A program made the position numbers and the translations under genes. A stretch of DNA of 64,000 bases, taken from assembly GCA_002270565.1 (NCBI GenBank), contig NQMI01000012.1, positions 608,411-672,410 on the forward strand, in the 5' to 3' direction. Below the pieces are notes generated by a model, which saw only the letters and a program-made list of their open reading frames with translations, searched no databases and was not told where the DNA came from. Source of the stretch: Stenocarpella maydis. Taxonomy: Eukaryota > Ascomycota > Sordariomycetes > Diaporthales > Diaporthaceae. Below are positions 10,336 to 21,854 of the stretch, piece by piece; positions within the stretch are counted from its first letter, which is position 1; the number at the start of each line of letters is the position of its first letter.

Positions 10336-12944
10336 TCAGAGTAGAACAATATCCTGTAGACCATTTTGCTCAAAAAACAAACTCGTCTCATAACCTCCAT
10401 CTCTTTCCACTAGACCCAGGTATTCGTCGCACTTTCCAGGTGTGCGAAATTTCAACGAGATTGAACCGGACCGACGAAACGCGTCGTCTCCGCCGTCCTC
10501 TGCACGCTGTATGAGGAGGCCGTGTACTTCTTCAATCACGACGCCGACAGTTAACCTAGTACACTCCCTGGCTAGAAGTAGCATGTGAGTGGGATTTTGA
10601 AAACGCCATGCCTGGTCTTGAGGAATGGTGTCCCCCAGAAGCTTGACAATCCTCTTGTTGTCATGGTACATGGACACGTCGGAAATCCATTCCGAAGGAT
10701 TTTCGAAACCAGGTGATAATTTCCTTACCGCTCCCTTGACAGAGAGCCCACGGACGCTGGACTTCTCCAAAGACGGCGACTCCAGGTCACACTTGAATCC
10801 AGGAACATCAGATAAGACTCTAAAGCTAACGCCTTTCAGGGCCTCGAGTTCTGCCTCCCCGAATCGATCGTCAGAATACCAGCTCATGGCAGTGTACAAA
10901 GACAACCAGGACCACGAGGGCGCAAATTCCTGCGGCAGAAAATTCCTGGCGCTGAGAACATCGCGCCGCATGAGCAATGACCTCAGAAGATCCCCCTCCC
11001 AAAACCCGGCGACGAGATTGTCGTCCATGAGGCGACCCAGATGACGGGCTATTCCAGCAGCTGCTGGAAAGCGGTCCTGGGGGAAGGTCATGGCCATGAT
11101 GGCGTAATTCTGTAAAAAGACCCTCCAAAAGGCATAGATGTCTTCTCGTTTACTTTGCGTACCCAGAGAGCGTATCCCATCACGCCCGAAGCCCGGCGGG
11201 ACCTCCCAAACATCAGTGCCGTTCAAAAAGGCCTCGCTTGCGATGCTTTCGTTGCACTCCCAGTAAACCTTCTCCGGGGTGTAATGGATAACCGCGGCCG
11301 ACAAGACTCGCTCCTGGGCTACCCAAGCCCGGTCGTTCAGTGGGGCATAGGTGATGTTATCTCGAATCTCACTGGGGTCGATTGTGACATAGATATCGTC
11401 GAAGACGGCTTTCGCGTTGTATGCCTCGTCGAACAGCTCGCACTGCATGCGCATTGGAATGTGTATGAACGATAGTGCCTTTCTCTCACCGAATAATCCT
11501 GGAAGACCGTCTTCGTATCCAGTCGCTGCAATGTTCAATTCACCGTTTGTGTAAATGTCTCCCATTCGCTTCGCCTCGCGTGTCCAATCCTCTTTCGAGT
11601 CTTGAATGATGCAGAGAGAGTCGATCCATATGTAACTGATGCCGAGCTCATATGTGATATGGACCGCGTCTTGAAACACCTTTGGCAGCTGGCTGATCGG
11701 TATGGCTTGGCTGAGCTCTTGAAGGTTGTCTTGTAGCAACTTAAAAACGACGCCTTTCCCCCAGCAATGACTGAGCGTTACATAGGGAGTGATATTCGGC
11801 AAATCTCTTGTCTCGCAGATTCTGGCCGACAGACCTGTTGGCTCATTATCGGGTCTCCATACCTGGATGAGCCTCGTTGGAAGAGAGCGCGATCTCTGCG
11901 TCCAGTTCCGGCAAGTCGAATGGTTTAAACACTGCTCGTACCACGATCGGGCCACAGCGAGACTGGCTGTTGACTCTGCGCTGCTTGTCTTGAGCATGGG
12001 ATCTGGCCGAGGAAGATTAGCCAAGGAAGGTGGCCAGCGCAAAAATAACATCGATTGCTTGACGCACCTAGGAACTCTGGTCCGAAAGCAAATCTGCGCG
12101 CAGGATGAAATTCGAAGTGACGCAGAGCTTTGTCGTCTCCACAAATAGCGTCGAGGGGATGGACTGGCTCACACTGGCAGAGCCAAAAAGACAACGTCAA
12201 CTCCGATTTCTTCCTGGCCTTTTTTTCACATTTGATGGACCATAATTCTTCCTGGGCGACTGGGGGGTCTGATTGCTTGCAAAGGTCATCCAAGGACTGC
12301 GCCAAGGCCAAGCACAGACGACAGCCATCGTGGACGGACTCGTGCAAAGAAGACAGAAACAGGTGGTGTATGAGAACATCATCTTCTTGAAATATCCCTC
12401 GGGCCAAGTCCTGACATTTGGGGCAGAGGCTCGATGCCACTAGGCTCAGTGCGCGAAACCTGTCATCGTCTAGGTCCTCGTGGGGATTGTCTTCAACGGA
12501 ATCCGTGTACGCGCCGCCAGACACTCCCATCTCCTCTGCTTCCATGGACCGGGCCCGTTCAATGTCCGCTTGCTCTTGTAATTGGCATTCCAGACGCAGG
12601 AGAAAGTCCTCATCCTCTAATTGCATCGCGTCGTCAAGGTGACTCATTTCTAGATCATGGTAGTGCATGTTGTTGATGCCTTGATCCAGGCGATCTAGTA
12701 GATCCTCTTCAACTTCATCCCTCCATTCTATTTCCCGCTCCAGATCTTCCAGTTCTGCCATGAGCAGATCTGTTTCAGTTACTGGAGATCCTTCCAGGTC
12801 CGATTCAAATCGAGGGCACGTATCGTCGATGAATTCATCCGCAGATTCGTCATCTTTCGTGTTTGTAGAGGCATCCTCTTCGTTGTTCACCCTGCGCACA
12901 TCTTCTTCATGGCCCATTGCGCCTGAATATGATGACGGAGCCAT
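10336..12944 (-). CDS. HET-domain protein (heterokaryon incompatibility type) with acidic N-terminal extension
   Basis: Two exons, 12944-12068 and 12002-10336, joined across a 65-nt intron, give 847 residues. The HET domain begins near residue 365 with VTLSHCWG, followed by YIWIDSLCIIQD and the W-REAKRMGDIYTNG block. RAWVAQERVLSAAVIHY and the later SWSWLS element complete the usual order. A Cys-rich module before it (LCPKCQDLA...GCRLCLAL, about residues 165-205) is common in these proteins. The first ~150 residues are unusual: strongly acidic, Leu/Glu-rich and probably coiled-coil. In known cases HET proteins trigger cell death on fusion with a genetically different partner; most family members have no known role. 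The divergent neighbour is a Zn2Cys6 regulator. Confidence 0.9.
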
Positions 12945-15456
12945 CGATCAGGTACTGCGGATTTGTCTCGAGGTCTTGTGTACTAGTTCCCAAGGTTGCC
13001 GATTTGACTGGCGGAGTCAGTGTTGAGTGACTGCTACAGAAGTATGGAAGTATTATCTGCGCAGGAACGATTCTCAGAGAATTTACAAGATGTTGCGTGT
13101 AGGGATTTCTTGTTTGAAAACCAATGGAATACCCCGCGTGGGCCTGAGAAAAGTTTGGCAGAGATGGGCAGTTGTCATATGAAAAGTGGGCTTCTTTTTG
13201 GACCCCAACTTGGCCTATAAATGAGGCCCAAGTCACTCCATACAGCCCCCTTTCTCCCATCAGACCTATTCTGAGGATATGGAGGCCTTGTATGCTGGAA
13301 ATTTGGTGGCGGAGAATGATGGAGTGTCCATGCCTCACAGGCCAATAAGGTGCTGCGGACAAGCGGGCATCATTGCAGCGTACAGAGCACGTTACAGCTG
13401 AAATGCACCCACGAAGGTCTGGAAAACCTGTCATGTTCTCAAAACCAAATTGAAACAATATTTAAAACGCTGATGAATGAGATAGATATAAGGCTTTTTG
13501 CTAACATGTAGGGGCTTGTGGCGCTTGATTCAGACATCTGGACATTCTTTGATATTTAACTATCATGTACCTTGGCCTGGAAGGTTTTCCTCATCTGCCC
13601 ACTTCTCCATGTAAGCTATCTTTCATGGAGGGTCGTGTGTTACAACAGGATTGGGCTAGTCCTCATCTGGATATTTCCCAGGTCAGTTTGCCCCGGGGGG
13701 AGGGGGGGCTACTTGGACATGACTTCTGAGGAGTCATATCGGAATTATAGAATAGTTCAGGAGACGATATGCCAGGAGATGATATGTCGACATGTTGACA
13801 TTCCTCTATCCAAAGGGGTGATACACAAGATGTCTTCGACCCTCTTGGAGTACAGCCCCGGGCTTTATTGAAGTCCATAGTATCTGGCTTGACAGTGGCG
13901 ACTACCAGGCTGTTGCAAAGGTCAAATTGCAGCCAGTAAGTGGGAAGTTTGTTAGGCACCCCATGTGTATAGACAGATAGTCAGGCAGCTTCTGGTGAGC
14001 CTGTACCATATTCACACATGTTCATACCAGTCCCAAGCCGTCCTACGAGCCGGCTTCTGTATACGGTGCTTCTGGCCCCAGGTCCGGTTGTCTCCAGACA
14101 CAGCTTGCCGCCCATGAGCCAGTATTCACCATGCCGAGAGAATAGCCGAACAACAACCCGGTACAGTTGATTTGCCTCATGGACTGATATTCCCATCAGA
14201 TCTCATATCCGCATGGCCCTTCGGGCCTCGACTCCATCCGCATGAGAAGCCGCCCTTATATCTTGTAGGATATGTGAGCAGCGGAAGCAAAGGGCGCCTC
14301 TCGAGCTCGTTTCTCTTCGGAGAAAACCTGAAGCTGGGGCAGCCCTCTCGTTGTTTGAGCACCCTACGCATCGGTCGGCTAATGGCCGAAGGTCCATCGG
14401 ATAAAGGTGTCAATACTTGATTGATGGCAGACTGCAACTTCGTTATTGAGGCGACCGGCTGATGATGGTCTGTTTACAGGATGGACCCGGGGCAAGATGA
14501 TACGCAAGCTCGAGAGAAATATCTCATGATAAGCATTCCAAGGTGCGGACCGTAGTGGAAATATCCCCAGCACCCACACCTCAAGACCGGATTGGGATCA
14601 AGACTCGGGGAAGTCCAGCCTCAATGACACACTTCCGACTGCCATCAGCCCGCGGCGGGGTCCTCCTGGCAGCAGTCGGTGGCATGGTGGTTACACCTGC
14701 TGGTGTGTAGCGGCTCTGGGTGGGCTCAGCCCACCGGGACCAGATGCCGAGGTCGTGGAGGACGATGAGAGCTGGAGCAAGCACTGCGGATCAACTACCC
14801 TTCTGGCAGGCGGGATGGCGCGAGGCATGCTGCACACCATCTTCGGGCATACAAGTGAGTGCTGAATACCAACGGCTGAGCACCAGCGTCACATGTGTGG
14901 ACGGCCACATGGTGGTTTCAGCGGGGGGGCATCTCCATAGATGTGATGGTGGAAAGGCTTGTTCGGGACAAGCCCGTTGCCAGAGACGGCTAGGCAGAGG
15001 CGGGATATGCACGGCGGGGTCTCCGCGGAGGAGAACAAAGAAGCCGACGCCAGCCAGCCGGGGCCATTTTACCACACTGCCAGTCGCCCCCTCACGGGCT
15101 GCAGTGGTTGGTGTGCTTCCGCACCCAAGCAGGGCCCAGGCCATGTGCTCGAGTCATTTCCTATTCCCGACCGCTCCCCTTTAATCCCGACCCTCCTCTC
15201 TGAGGGGGCCCTCAATCAGCCTCACCAGCCAGACCAAGACGTTTCCCTCCTGCCCGTGCCAGATTCTCCCGCCCATTGCCTATCGACCTGCCTGCCCTGC
15301 TCTCATCTCGTGTCGTCGCCAAGTGCTCGGCTGGCCTGGTGCTGTCTGTCCGCCCCCCCCAAACTGCCGGCAGACGTCCCATCTCCAGCCGGAGCCAGCC
15401 GTGTTGCGACTGGTTGAAGGCCAGCTGCCCGGCCACAGAGTGGGAATAAGCTCACG

Positions 15457-15483
15457 CAGCAGCAGCAGCAGCAGCAGCAGCAG
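15457..15483 (+). repeat. (CAG)9 trinucleotide run
   Basis: Nine uninterrupted CAG units, followed by CCG units to about 15494. The run lies 330 bp before the transcription factor start codon, probably in promoter or 5' leader. Confidence 0.9.
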
Positions 15484-15649
15484 CCGCCGCCGCCCCGGAG
15501 CTCGTCGTCCACCGGCCCCCCTCGTCTTATTCCCGGACGGCCAGCGCCCAAAACAAACCTCCGTCTAGCAAGTCCCGAGACCGCGGACCCGGAACGGGCC
15601 TTGTCGTTAGCTCAGCGAGGGCTCGTGCTACCCAGGGCGAGACTGATTC

Positions 15650-15684
15650 ATGATCGGCAGAATTGAGTTTGCATGAGTGGATAG
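15650..15684 (+). promoter_or_regulatory. Two overlapping upstream ORFs in the putative leader of the Zn2Cys6 gene
   Basis: An ATG at 15650 opens an eight-codon reading frame that stops at 15674-15676. Its TGA overlaps the ATG at 15673, which opens a three-codon frame ending at 15684 (an ATGA junction). The main ATG is 130 bp downstream in a good context (gccATGG). If transcription starts above 15650, these would reduce or regulate translation. The transcript start is unknown. Confidence 0.35.
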
Positions 15685-15813
15685 GCCAGTCGTGAAGCCC
15701 GCAAGCCATCGCCTGACAGCGGCCAGGCTGTACCGTCACCCTCGCGTCACGCCTCTCCATCACGGTGCCACCGTCCCACCGGGAGGGAGGCTCCCGGCCA
15801 TAAGAAACAAGCC

Positions 15814-18253
15814 ATGGACCGTCCACAGGCTCAGGCCCATCCTCACACACCTCGCTACCCCTCCCACTCCAAGCCCACAGTCCACTACAACAGGGTGCCC
15901 ATTGGCGGCCCAGATCGCCCGCCCGTCACCCAGTCACCAAGCCCAGGCACCGTATATGCCTCGCCCTCGGGCGGCAGGGAGCCCTCCTCCTCCTCCTCCT
16001 CCTCCTCCTCCTCCTACCCTGTCCCGCCTGGTGGCACCCCCAAGCGAGAGCTCGGCAGCCCGGACATCAAGAGGGAGTCCAGGCCGCGCCATGTCTCGGA
16101 GCAGGCCGCCGGCCACCCGAGCGGTGCCACGCGACGGAGCTCCACCGCCTGCCCCGACGCCAGCAGCGAGGAGATCAAGGCCGAGGGTGCGTCTGGTGCC
16201 CCCCAGAGGAAGAAGCAGAAGCGCAACAAGCCGACCCTGTCGTGTTTCGAGTGCGTCGAGAGGAAGACAAAGGTACGCCTGCCCTCCCCCGGCTCTCATC
16301 TCGAGTCTCCAAGGCTTGTTCCCCCACCTGCGGCCAGTGCCCTGCATCAGCTTCTCTTGCCCGCGGGATGCCGTCCAGCCCAGCCTGCCTGAGAGGCACG
16401 GCAGATGGCATTTGACCGGCACATTTGTTCGCTATCCTGTGCCTTCGCGCACTGTCATGCCAGGCTGACACCCTCGCCCAGTGCGATCGAGGCAGGCCGC
16501 ACTGCCTGGCCTGCATCAAACGCCAGACCGAGTGCAGATACGCCCACGTCGCCAACCTCCTCGAGGAGACGTCGCGCTCGCTGTCCAGCGGCCGGCGCAT
16601 GACCAGGCCGCCCAAGAAGAGGCCCGGCCTGCCAGGAGACCCCAGGTCGCCCATACCAAACATCGCCGACCGCGGCGTGTTCGCGACCAACAACCACCTC
16701 TCCAAGGCCGCCGTCGCCCTGTCCACTGGTCTCCTCTCCACCGTGCCCTACTCCTTCGGCACGGGGTCGAATGTCTTTGGCGTGGGCTCGGCACACCCCT
16801 TCGTCAACGTCTGGAGCTGCGAGGGGCGCCTCAATGAGGTCGTCGCCATGATGCCCAGCAAGCTGCAGTGCGACATGCTCATCAGCCGGTACTTTGAGTG
16901 CGTCGACCCCGTCTACCCCATCCTCGACCAGCGGTCCTTCCTCGAGGGCTACGAGCACTTCTGGTCCCTCCCGGAGGAGAGGAAGCACCAGTCCGACGCC
17001 GCCTTTGTCGCCCTCATCATGGTCATGCTGGCCCTCGGCACCCAGTTCCTCCAGAGCGGCCTCACCACCACCGCCGACCGCGCCGGCGCCGCCGAGATGC
17101 ACGCCTCCGCCAGCAACCAGGCCCTGCGCATGAGCTCGTACCTCAGCACCGCCTCCATCCGCTCCATCCAGACCATGGTCCTGCTCGTCTACTTCCTCAT
17201 CAACGACAACCACGCCTCGGACGGCTGGGCCTTTGCCGGCATCCTCATGCGCCAGGCATACGCCATGGGCCTCCACCGCGACCCGGACATCGTCACCCCG
17301 GGCGCCACCCACGCCCAGAAGCAGGAGCGCCGCAAGGTCTGGCAGGCCGTGCTGCACCAGGACACCTTCCTGACGGTGCTGCTCTCGCTGCCGCCCAACG
17401 CGACCCACACGGACGTCCATGTCGACGACATGGTCGACGACGACGACGACGACGACGGCGGCGAGAGGCAGCACAGGCCCGCCCCGTCGTCCCTCTCGAC
17501 CGACCTGGCCTACATCCGCGGCTCGTGGACGCTCGCCAACCTCGTCCAGGAGAGCATCTGCTCGCCGCGGTGCCTCGACCTGCCCATCTGCGCGACGCCC
17601 CGCCACAAGACCAAGCTCGTGGCCGACTTGCGCGCCGTCTACCGCTCCTTCCCCGACACCTTCCGCTCCTGGGACGCCGAGTCGCTCACGGCCCTGGCGC
17701 GCTCCAACCCCCGCGCCGCGAGGCAGACCCTCTGGCTCACGAGCAACTACTTCCACAACGCCATGCTCGTCCACGCCTCCGAGAGCCCCGAAGTCCCCGT
17801 CAACGTGCGCGCCACCCTCGAGGCCGCCCACGACGCCATAAACGCCTTCTTCATGCTGCACGCCCTGTTCGAGGCCGAGGCCCGCACCTGGTGGGTCTTC
17901 AACCACCGCGCCTTCCTCGAGGCCCTCTGCATCGGCACCGTCCTCCGCGAGGCCGCGGCCGAGCCCGGCGGCGAGGATCTCGTGGGCAAGGACCAGCTTT
18001 TTGTCCGGGGCCGCAGTGATATTGGTACGTACACAGCCCGAGTTATCCCCCCCCCCGGGTCCTTGGTTGCGTCTGGTTGCCCCTGCCTGGGATCCGGTCC
18101 ATATTACATCAACAGAGCCACTGCTGACTTATTCCTTTTCCGTTCTCTCTCGCTACAGCCCGCCTAGTGCATATCATGACGCGTATGGGAGAAGGAGAGG
18201 ACGGTTCCGAGGTTGCGCGGACGAGAGCACAGGTGCTGAGCGAGTTCCTTTGA
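15814..18253 (+). CDS. Zn2Cys6 fungal-specific transcription factor
   Basis: Three exons, 15814-16272, 16482-18024 and 18159-18253, encode 698 residues; the introns are 209 and 134 nt. The first intron falls inside the zinc cluster. The spliced cluster is a perfect C-x2-C-x6-C-x6-C-x2-C-x6-C with cysteines at 144, 147, 154, 161, 164 and 171, preceded by the basic RKKQKRNK. The middle homology (fungal-specific TF) region starts near residue 285 with RYFECVDPVYPILDQ. Two low-complexity insertions stand out: a run of 10 Ser encoded by pure TCC repeats, and an Asp run in VDDMVDDDDDDD encoded by GAC repeats. It should be a nuclear DNA-binding regulator; the targets are unknown. The divergent HET gene and the neighbouring genes do not form an obvious pathway. 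Confidence 0.9.
15985..16014 (+). repeat. (TCC)10 run coding for polyserine
   Basis: Ten perfect TCC units in frame within exon 1 of the Zn2Cys6 gene. Perfect codon identity indicates recent slippage rather than selection for serine alone. Confidence 0.9.
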
Positions 18254-19970
18254 TTACTTAGGGATGAGGACTGGGACAAACCCCCTCGCCCCCCTCGCAA
18301 CCAACTCATGGTGTCTTAGCACCGTATCTTTTGTAATGGAAATAGCTAATTTTACCAACCTCTTCCACACCGGTACAGGGCCATTGATCAAACCGATCTG
18401 TCTTGTCTACTGTGGTGTTTTTGCGACGTCGGATCGGCGGGTCGGATGGGATGACATGCAGCAGACACCCCTGAGCATCGGGTCTTGGGTCATCGGGTCT
18501 TGAGAGCGATGCATGGATGGGTGACTGTGGCAGGTCCAAAGTCAGCCTTTTCGACGTGAAGATGTGGGCTCTGTTCGTCGGACTTACCAGGAAGTACGGC
18601 ATTTCGATTCTCGAAACATATATCCCTGGTCTCCACAACTCCAATCATCTCTTGCAGCAAAATCCAGTCACTCATGGTATCATGTACGGAAAAAGGTCAG
18701 CAGAATAGGTAGCACAAGTTGAACGCCGTGCTTGGGGTTTACGAGCCAAAACACACCGAGACTGCTCGTAGTCGTACAGTTCTTTTAGGTCCATACGTGT
18801 CTATTCTGCTTCGGCAAAGGACTCTCCACACAGGTACCGCCATGTCAGGGAAGGCCAGATATGTATGTAACATGCCCTTCTCCCTTCCCTGTGTATGGAC
18901 GTGAGCCTCTATTTCTACACTCATATCACGACCCTCGTAGACTGGTATCCCGAAGTCTAATGAAAGAAGTCATAGTCAAGGCTCCTCTATCTCAACCATG
19001 AGCCCAAGGATTTAGGGGAAAGTCCTGTGCCATTTTCATTCCTCCCTTGGGTGACATCCGCCAGTGACCCCCGGAGCCCTCACTACCTCGGATGGTTTAT
19101 AATTTCTTTCAAATTGTCCCACTCATATCTCTGAGCAGGGGCAAAGACAGGCCCAAGTGCTGGTTTGGAAGCACTAGCCTCAAGAATCCCCACATGCACA
19201 CCTCGCACCAAAGGCCAGTGAGGCTCCCCATGTCTCTTACCAGGATTTCTTTCTGGGTATCGAAGTCGAGGCCTGTACACTGCAGGTCCCACAGGTCGCG
19301 CCCATTCACTCGTTCCTGCGCCACACAGTCAACAGCCTATCCTTGCTCGCTCCCTCAACAATGAAAATAACACGGCGCGTGCTTCGCTTCGCTTCTGAAA
19401 AGGTGAACTTAAGCCCATATGCGCGTCTGTGTGCGCCAGGATGAATCCAATCGAAACATGATGTGAAGCCATAGTTTCCGTTTGCTTCTGGGTGCTGCCC
19501 TATGGGGAAAAGTGGAATGCTTGTCATGCCACGGAGCCGGCCTGGACCTCCGAACTCGCCCGGATGAGCCCGCATCACAGCCGCCCGTCACGTATTCATG
19601 ATGGCCGACATAGCTAAAAGCAGTTCCATGGCGTTGGGTACTGAGGGGAGCGGGGCGAGTTCGGGCTCGCTGGACGATGCTGGCTGACACTTCCGGATGT
19701 TTGCTGACTGGCTTCTTGTACGGGTGATCGGACGGCAAGCCTACCCTCCGGGGTGCGGGTGATACCTGAGGATATAACTGGAAATACACTCCGCACCTGA
19801 GAGCCGCTTGGTCGTGCTGTTTGTGGGCTCAACAGTGAAGCAGTCATGTGCCTTGCGGTTCGGGGAGGCTGTGCGGAGAATAGTGCGCGTTGGTAGGGCA
19901 GAGGAGCCAAGTCTGACCGGCGATTGTGCTGCGGCGGTGAGGGCGAACGTATGGAACCAAGACGTGCCTG
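18254..19970. other. Convergent intergenic interval
   Basis: 3' flanks of the Zn2Cys6 gene (+) and the RING gene (-). At 1.7 kb it is long for a convergent pair. Only short open frames without motifs are seen. Confidence 0.5.
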
Positions 19971-21854
19971 CTAGGAACGACGCCGTCCGTTGTTGTTCCC
20001 GCCGCCGCTGCCGCCGCTGCCGCCGCTTCCAGAGATGCGGTCTCTGATCCAGCTAAAAGGGTTGGAGGAGCCTCCTGAGTTTCCACTAGAGTTATCACCG
20101 CCACGGCCGGAGGGCTGTGGGTCACGATCTCCACTGAGACCTGACGAATTTGCTCGGCCGAGCCGTGCACGGGCCCCCGTGGGCGACCGGTCTCTGGCCG
20201 AGGCGATGCTGGTAGGGCCCGGGCTGGTCGGTGACCAGGAATCTCTTCGCTGGGAACCGTACCGAGAGGAATCGGGCGATGGCCTTCTGTAACTCGATGT
20301 GCCGGCCAGGTTCCTGATCGAGTTCAGACGTCGCTCCCTATCCTCGGGAGTCCGGGCACCCCGTGTGTTGTGGTGCGAGCCAGGAGGCGCAGAAGAGCCC
20401 GATCCACCCTGAGGTGACAAATCACCGCCAAACAGGGCGCTGAAGGAGCCAAGACGTACCCCTGAGGCACGACGCTGCTGGTTGTTGCCGGAATCGTCTC
20501 CGGCGCCGCTGCCTCCGTTCCCGTTGTTGCCCCCGGCGCTGTTTTCCCCTCGCTTTTCGATGGGCGCCCGGCATATTGGGCAAGTGTTATGCTCCTTCAG
20601 CCATAGGACGACACACTCGCCATGGAACCAGTGCTTGCAAGGCAGAACTGTTACCTCATCTCCTAGGTGCAGGTCGTCTATGCAGATAGTGCACTCCACC
20701 TTCGCGACATCGCCCATCATCTGCCTGTCCAGCTTCTTCTTCTCCAGTTTCTCGATGGCCGACTCGGACGCGGGCGGCGCAGCATTGGACTGTGGGTTGG
20801 CTTCCATGAGCTGCGTGATGATCCGGTCAAGGCCCTCCTGGGTGTATACGGCATCACCATGGGCGCCGTGTAGGCCTCCTGGGCCGAGGAGGAGGGAAAA
20901 GATGTCACTCAGGGGGCTCTGCCCTCTCGGAGGTTGCATTCCCCCACCGGCCATGAAGTTGCCGAACGTTCTGTATGTATGGTTAGCATCGGAGCGCAAA
21001 GTGACAATTGTGGCCACGGGGAACCTAGACACATGTCCACTAGGGAGAAGGAGCATACATGTCGAAGCCATCGTCTTGGTTGACTCCTCGTAGAGGCACA
21101 GCTCCAGTGGTGATGGTGAAACTGGTATGTCCGGATGGGCTGCGGTACGTTGTAGTGCGCATGCCGGGACCACCTCCACCGGGTGGACCGTTCGGGGGAG
21201 CAGGGCGTCTGCCAGGAGGCCCGAAGGGGATGCCAGTAAGCATGTCGATAGTCTCTTGGAATCGCTGAAAAATCTCATTCTGGCTACTGGGGTCGACTGG
21301 GCGAGGGTGGCCGGGGTTCGCACCAGGACCATCTTGCTGTCCATCTGGACTGCGGAATGTCCTCTGTGACCACATGAAGCCCCCCGGTCCACTGTGTACG
21401 TGGCCACGGGGACCCATCAAATCATCTATGTCATCCTCGTCTGGGTCGGGGTAGAGATCATGGTTGGGCCGGCGGCCGTGACCCTGAGCGAAGTCATGAG
21501 GAGGAATGTGGTTATTGCGGAGGATGTGGCCAGGGAGGCTGTCGTTGTCTGAAGGCTCGGGTGTGATGTCGCGAGGGTCGTTGTCTGCAGATATCTGGGA
21601 CAAAGAGTTAGCATGATGTATTCTGAGACGAGGACAGGCGAGGACAGGCGAGGGCAGGCAGGCCAGGGAGGGCCGAGGTTGCAGCAGAGGGGTAATCCTA
21701 CTATCTCGCAAACATCGCTGTGACAACGGGGACATTGCAGGCCGTGCTCGTCATTGTACCACTCATTGTTGCAGTAGTGGCAATAGACGACCTCGCGACC
21801 TTCGGACAGGTCCAGGTGGCGCCGGCGAGGAGCGTCATGGCCGGGAATGTCCAT
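19971..21854 (-). CDS. RING-H2 E3 ubiquitin ligase with N-terminal zinc ribbon (RNF115/126-like)
   Basis: Three exons, 21854-21702, 21594-21059 and 20970-19971, encode 562 residues. The introns are 107 and 88 nt. Residues 22-48 hold the zinc ribbon typical of RNF126/BCA2 proteins (YCHYC at 24-28, CPRC at 41-44), which in that family binds ubiquitin or ubiquitinated clients. The RING-H2 domain begins at Cys323 (CTICIDDL) and ends with CPICRAP; its spacing has the expected C-H-H-C centre in LPCKHWFHGEC. Between them is a Pro/Gly/Asp-rich linker. After the RING, about 200 residues of Gly/Ser/Asn/Arg-rich low complexity run to the stop. A minus-strand GTG frame is open far upstream of 21854, but the first plausible ATG is the one used. 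An additional 5' exon cannot be excluded. Likely role: cytosolic protein quality control. Confidence 0.88.

Larger units (their letters stand above)
12945..15813. other. Long divergent interval between the HET gene and the Zn2Cys6 gene
   Basis: About 2.9 kb without a supportable gene. The left part is mixed composition. From about 14,580 on it becomes GC-rich and probably holds the promoter and leader of the transcription factor gene, including a CAG run and small upstream ORFs listed separately. The open frames here are short and lack recognisable motifs. Confidence 0.5.

Noticed and set aside
14172..14437. Overlapping 82- to 86-codon frames on both strands
   Set aside because: Mutually antisense, no motifs, and in the divergent promoter interval.
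16455..17906. 483-codon minus-strand frame
   Set aside because: It is antisense to the Zn2Cys6 gene; Gly/Val/Glu-rich output is the usual mirror of GC-ending codons.
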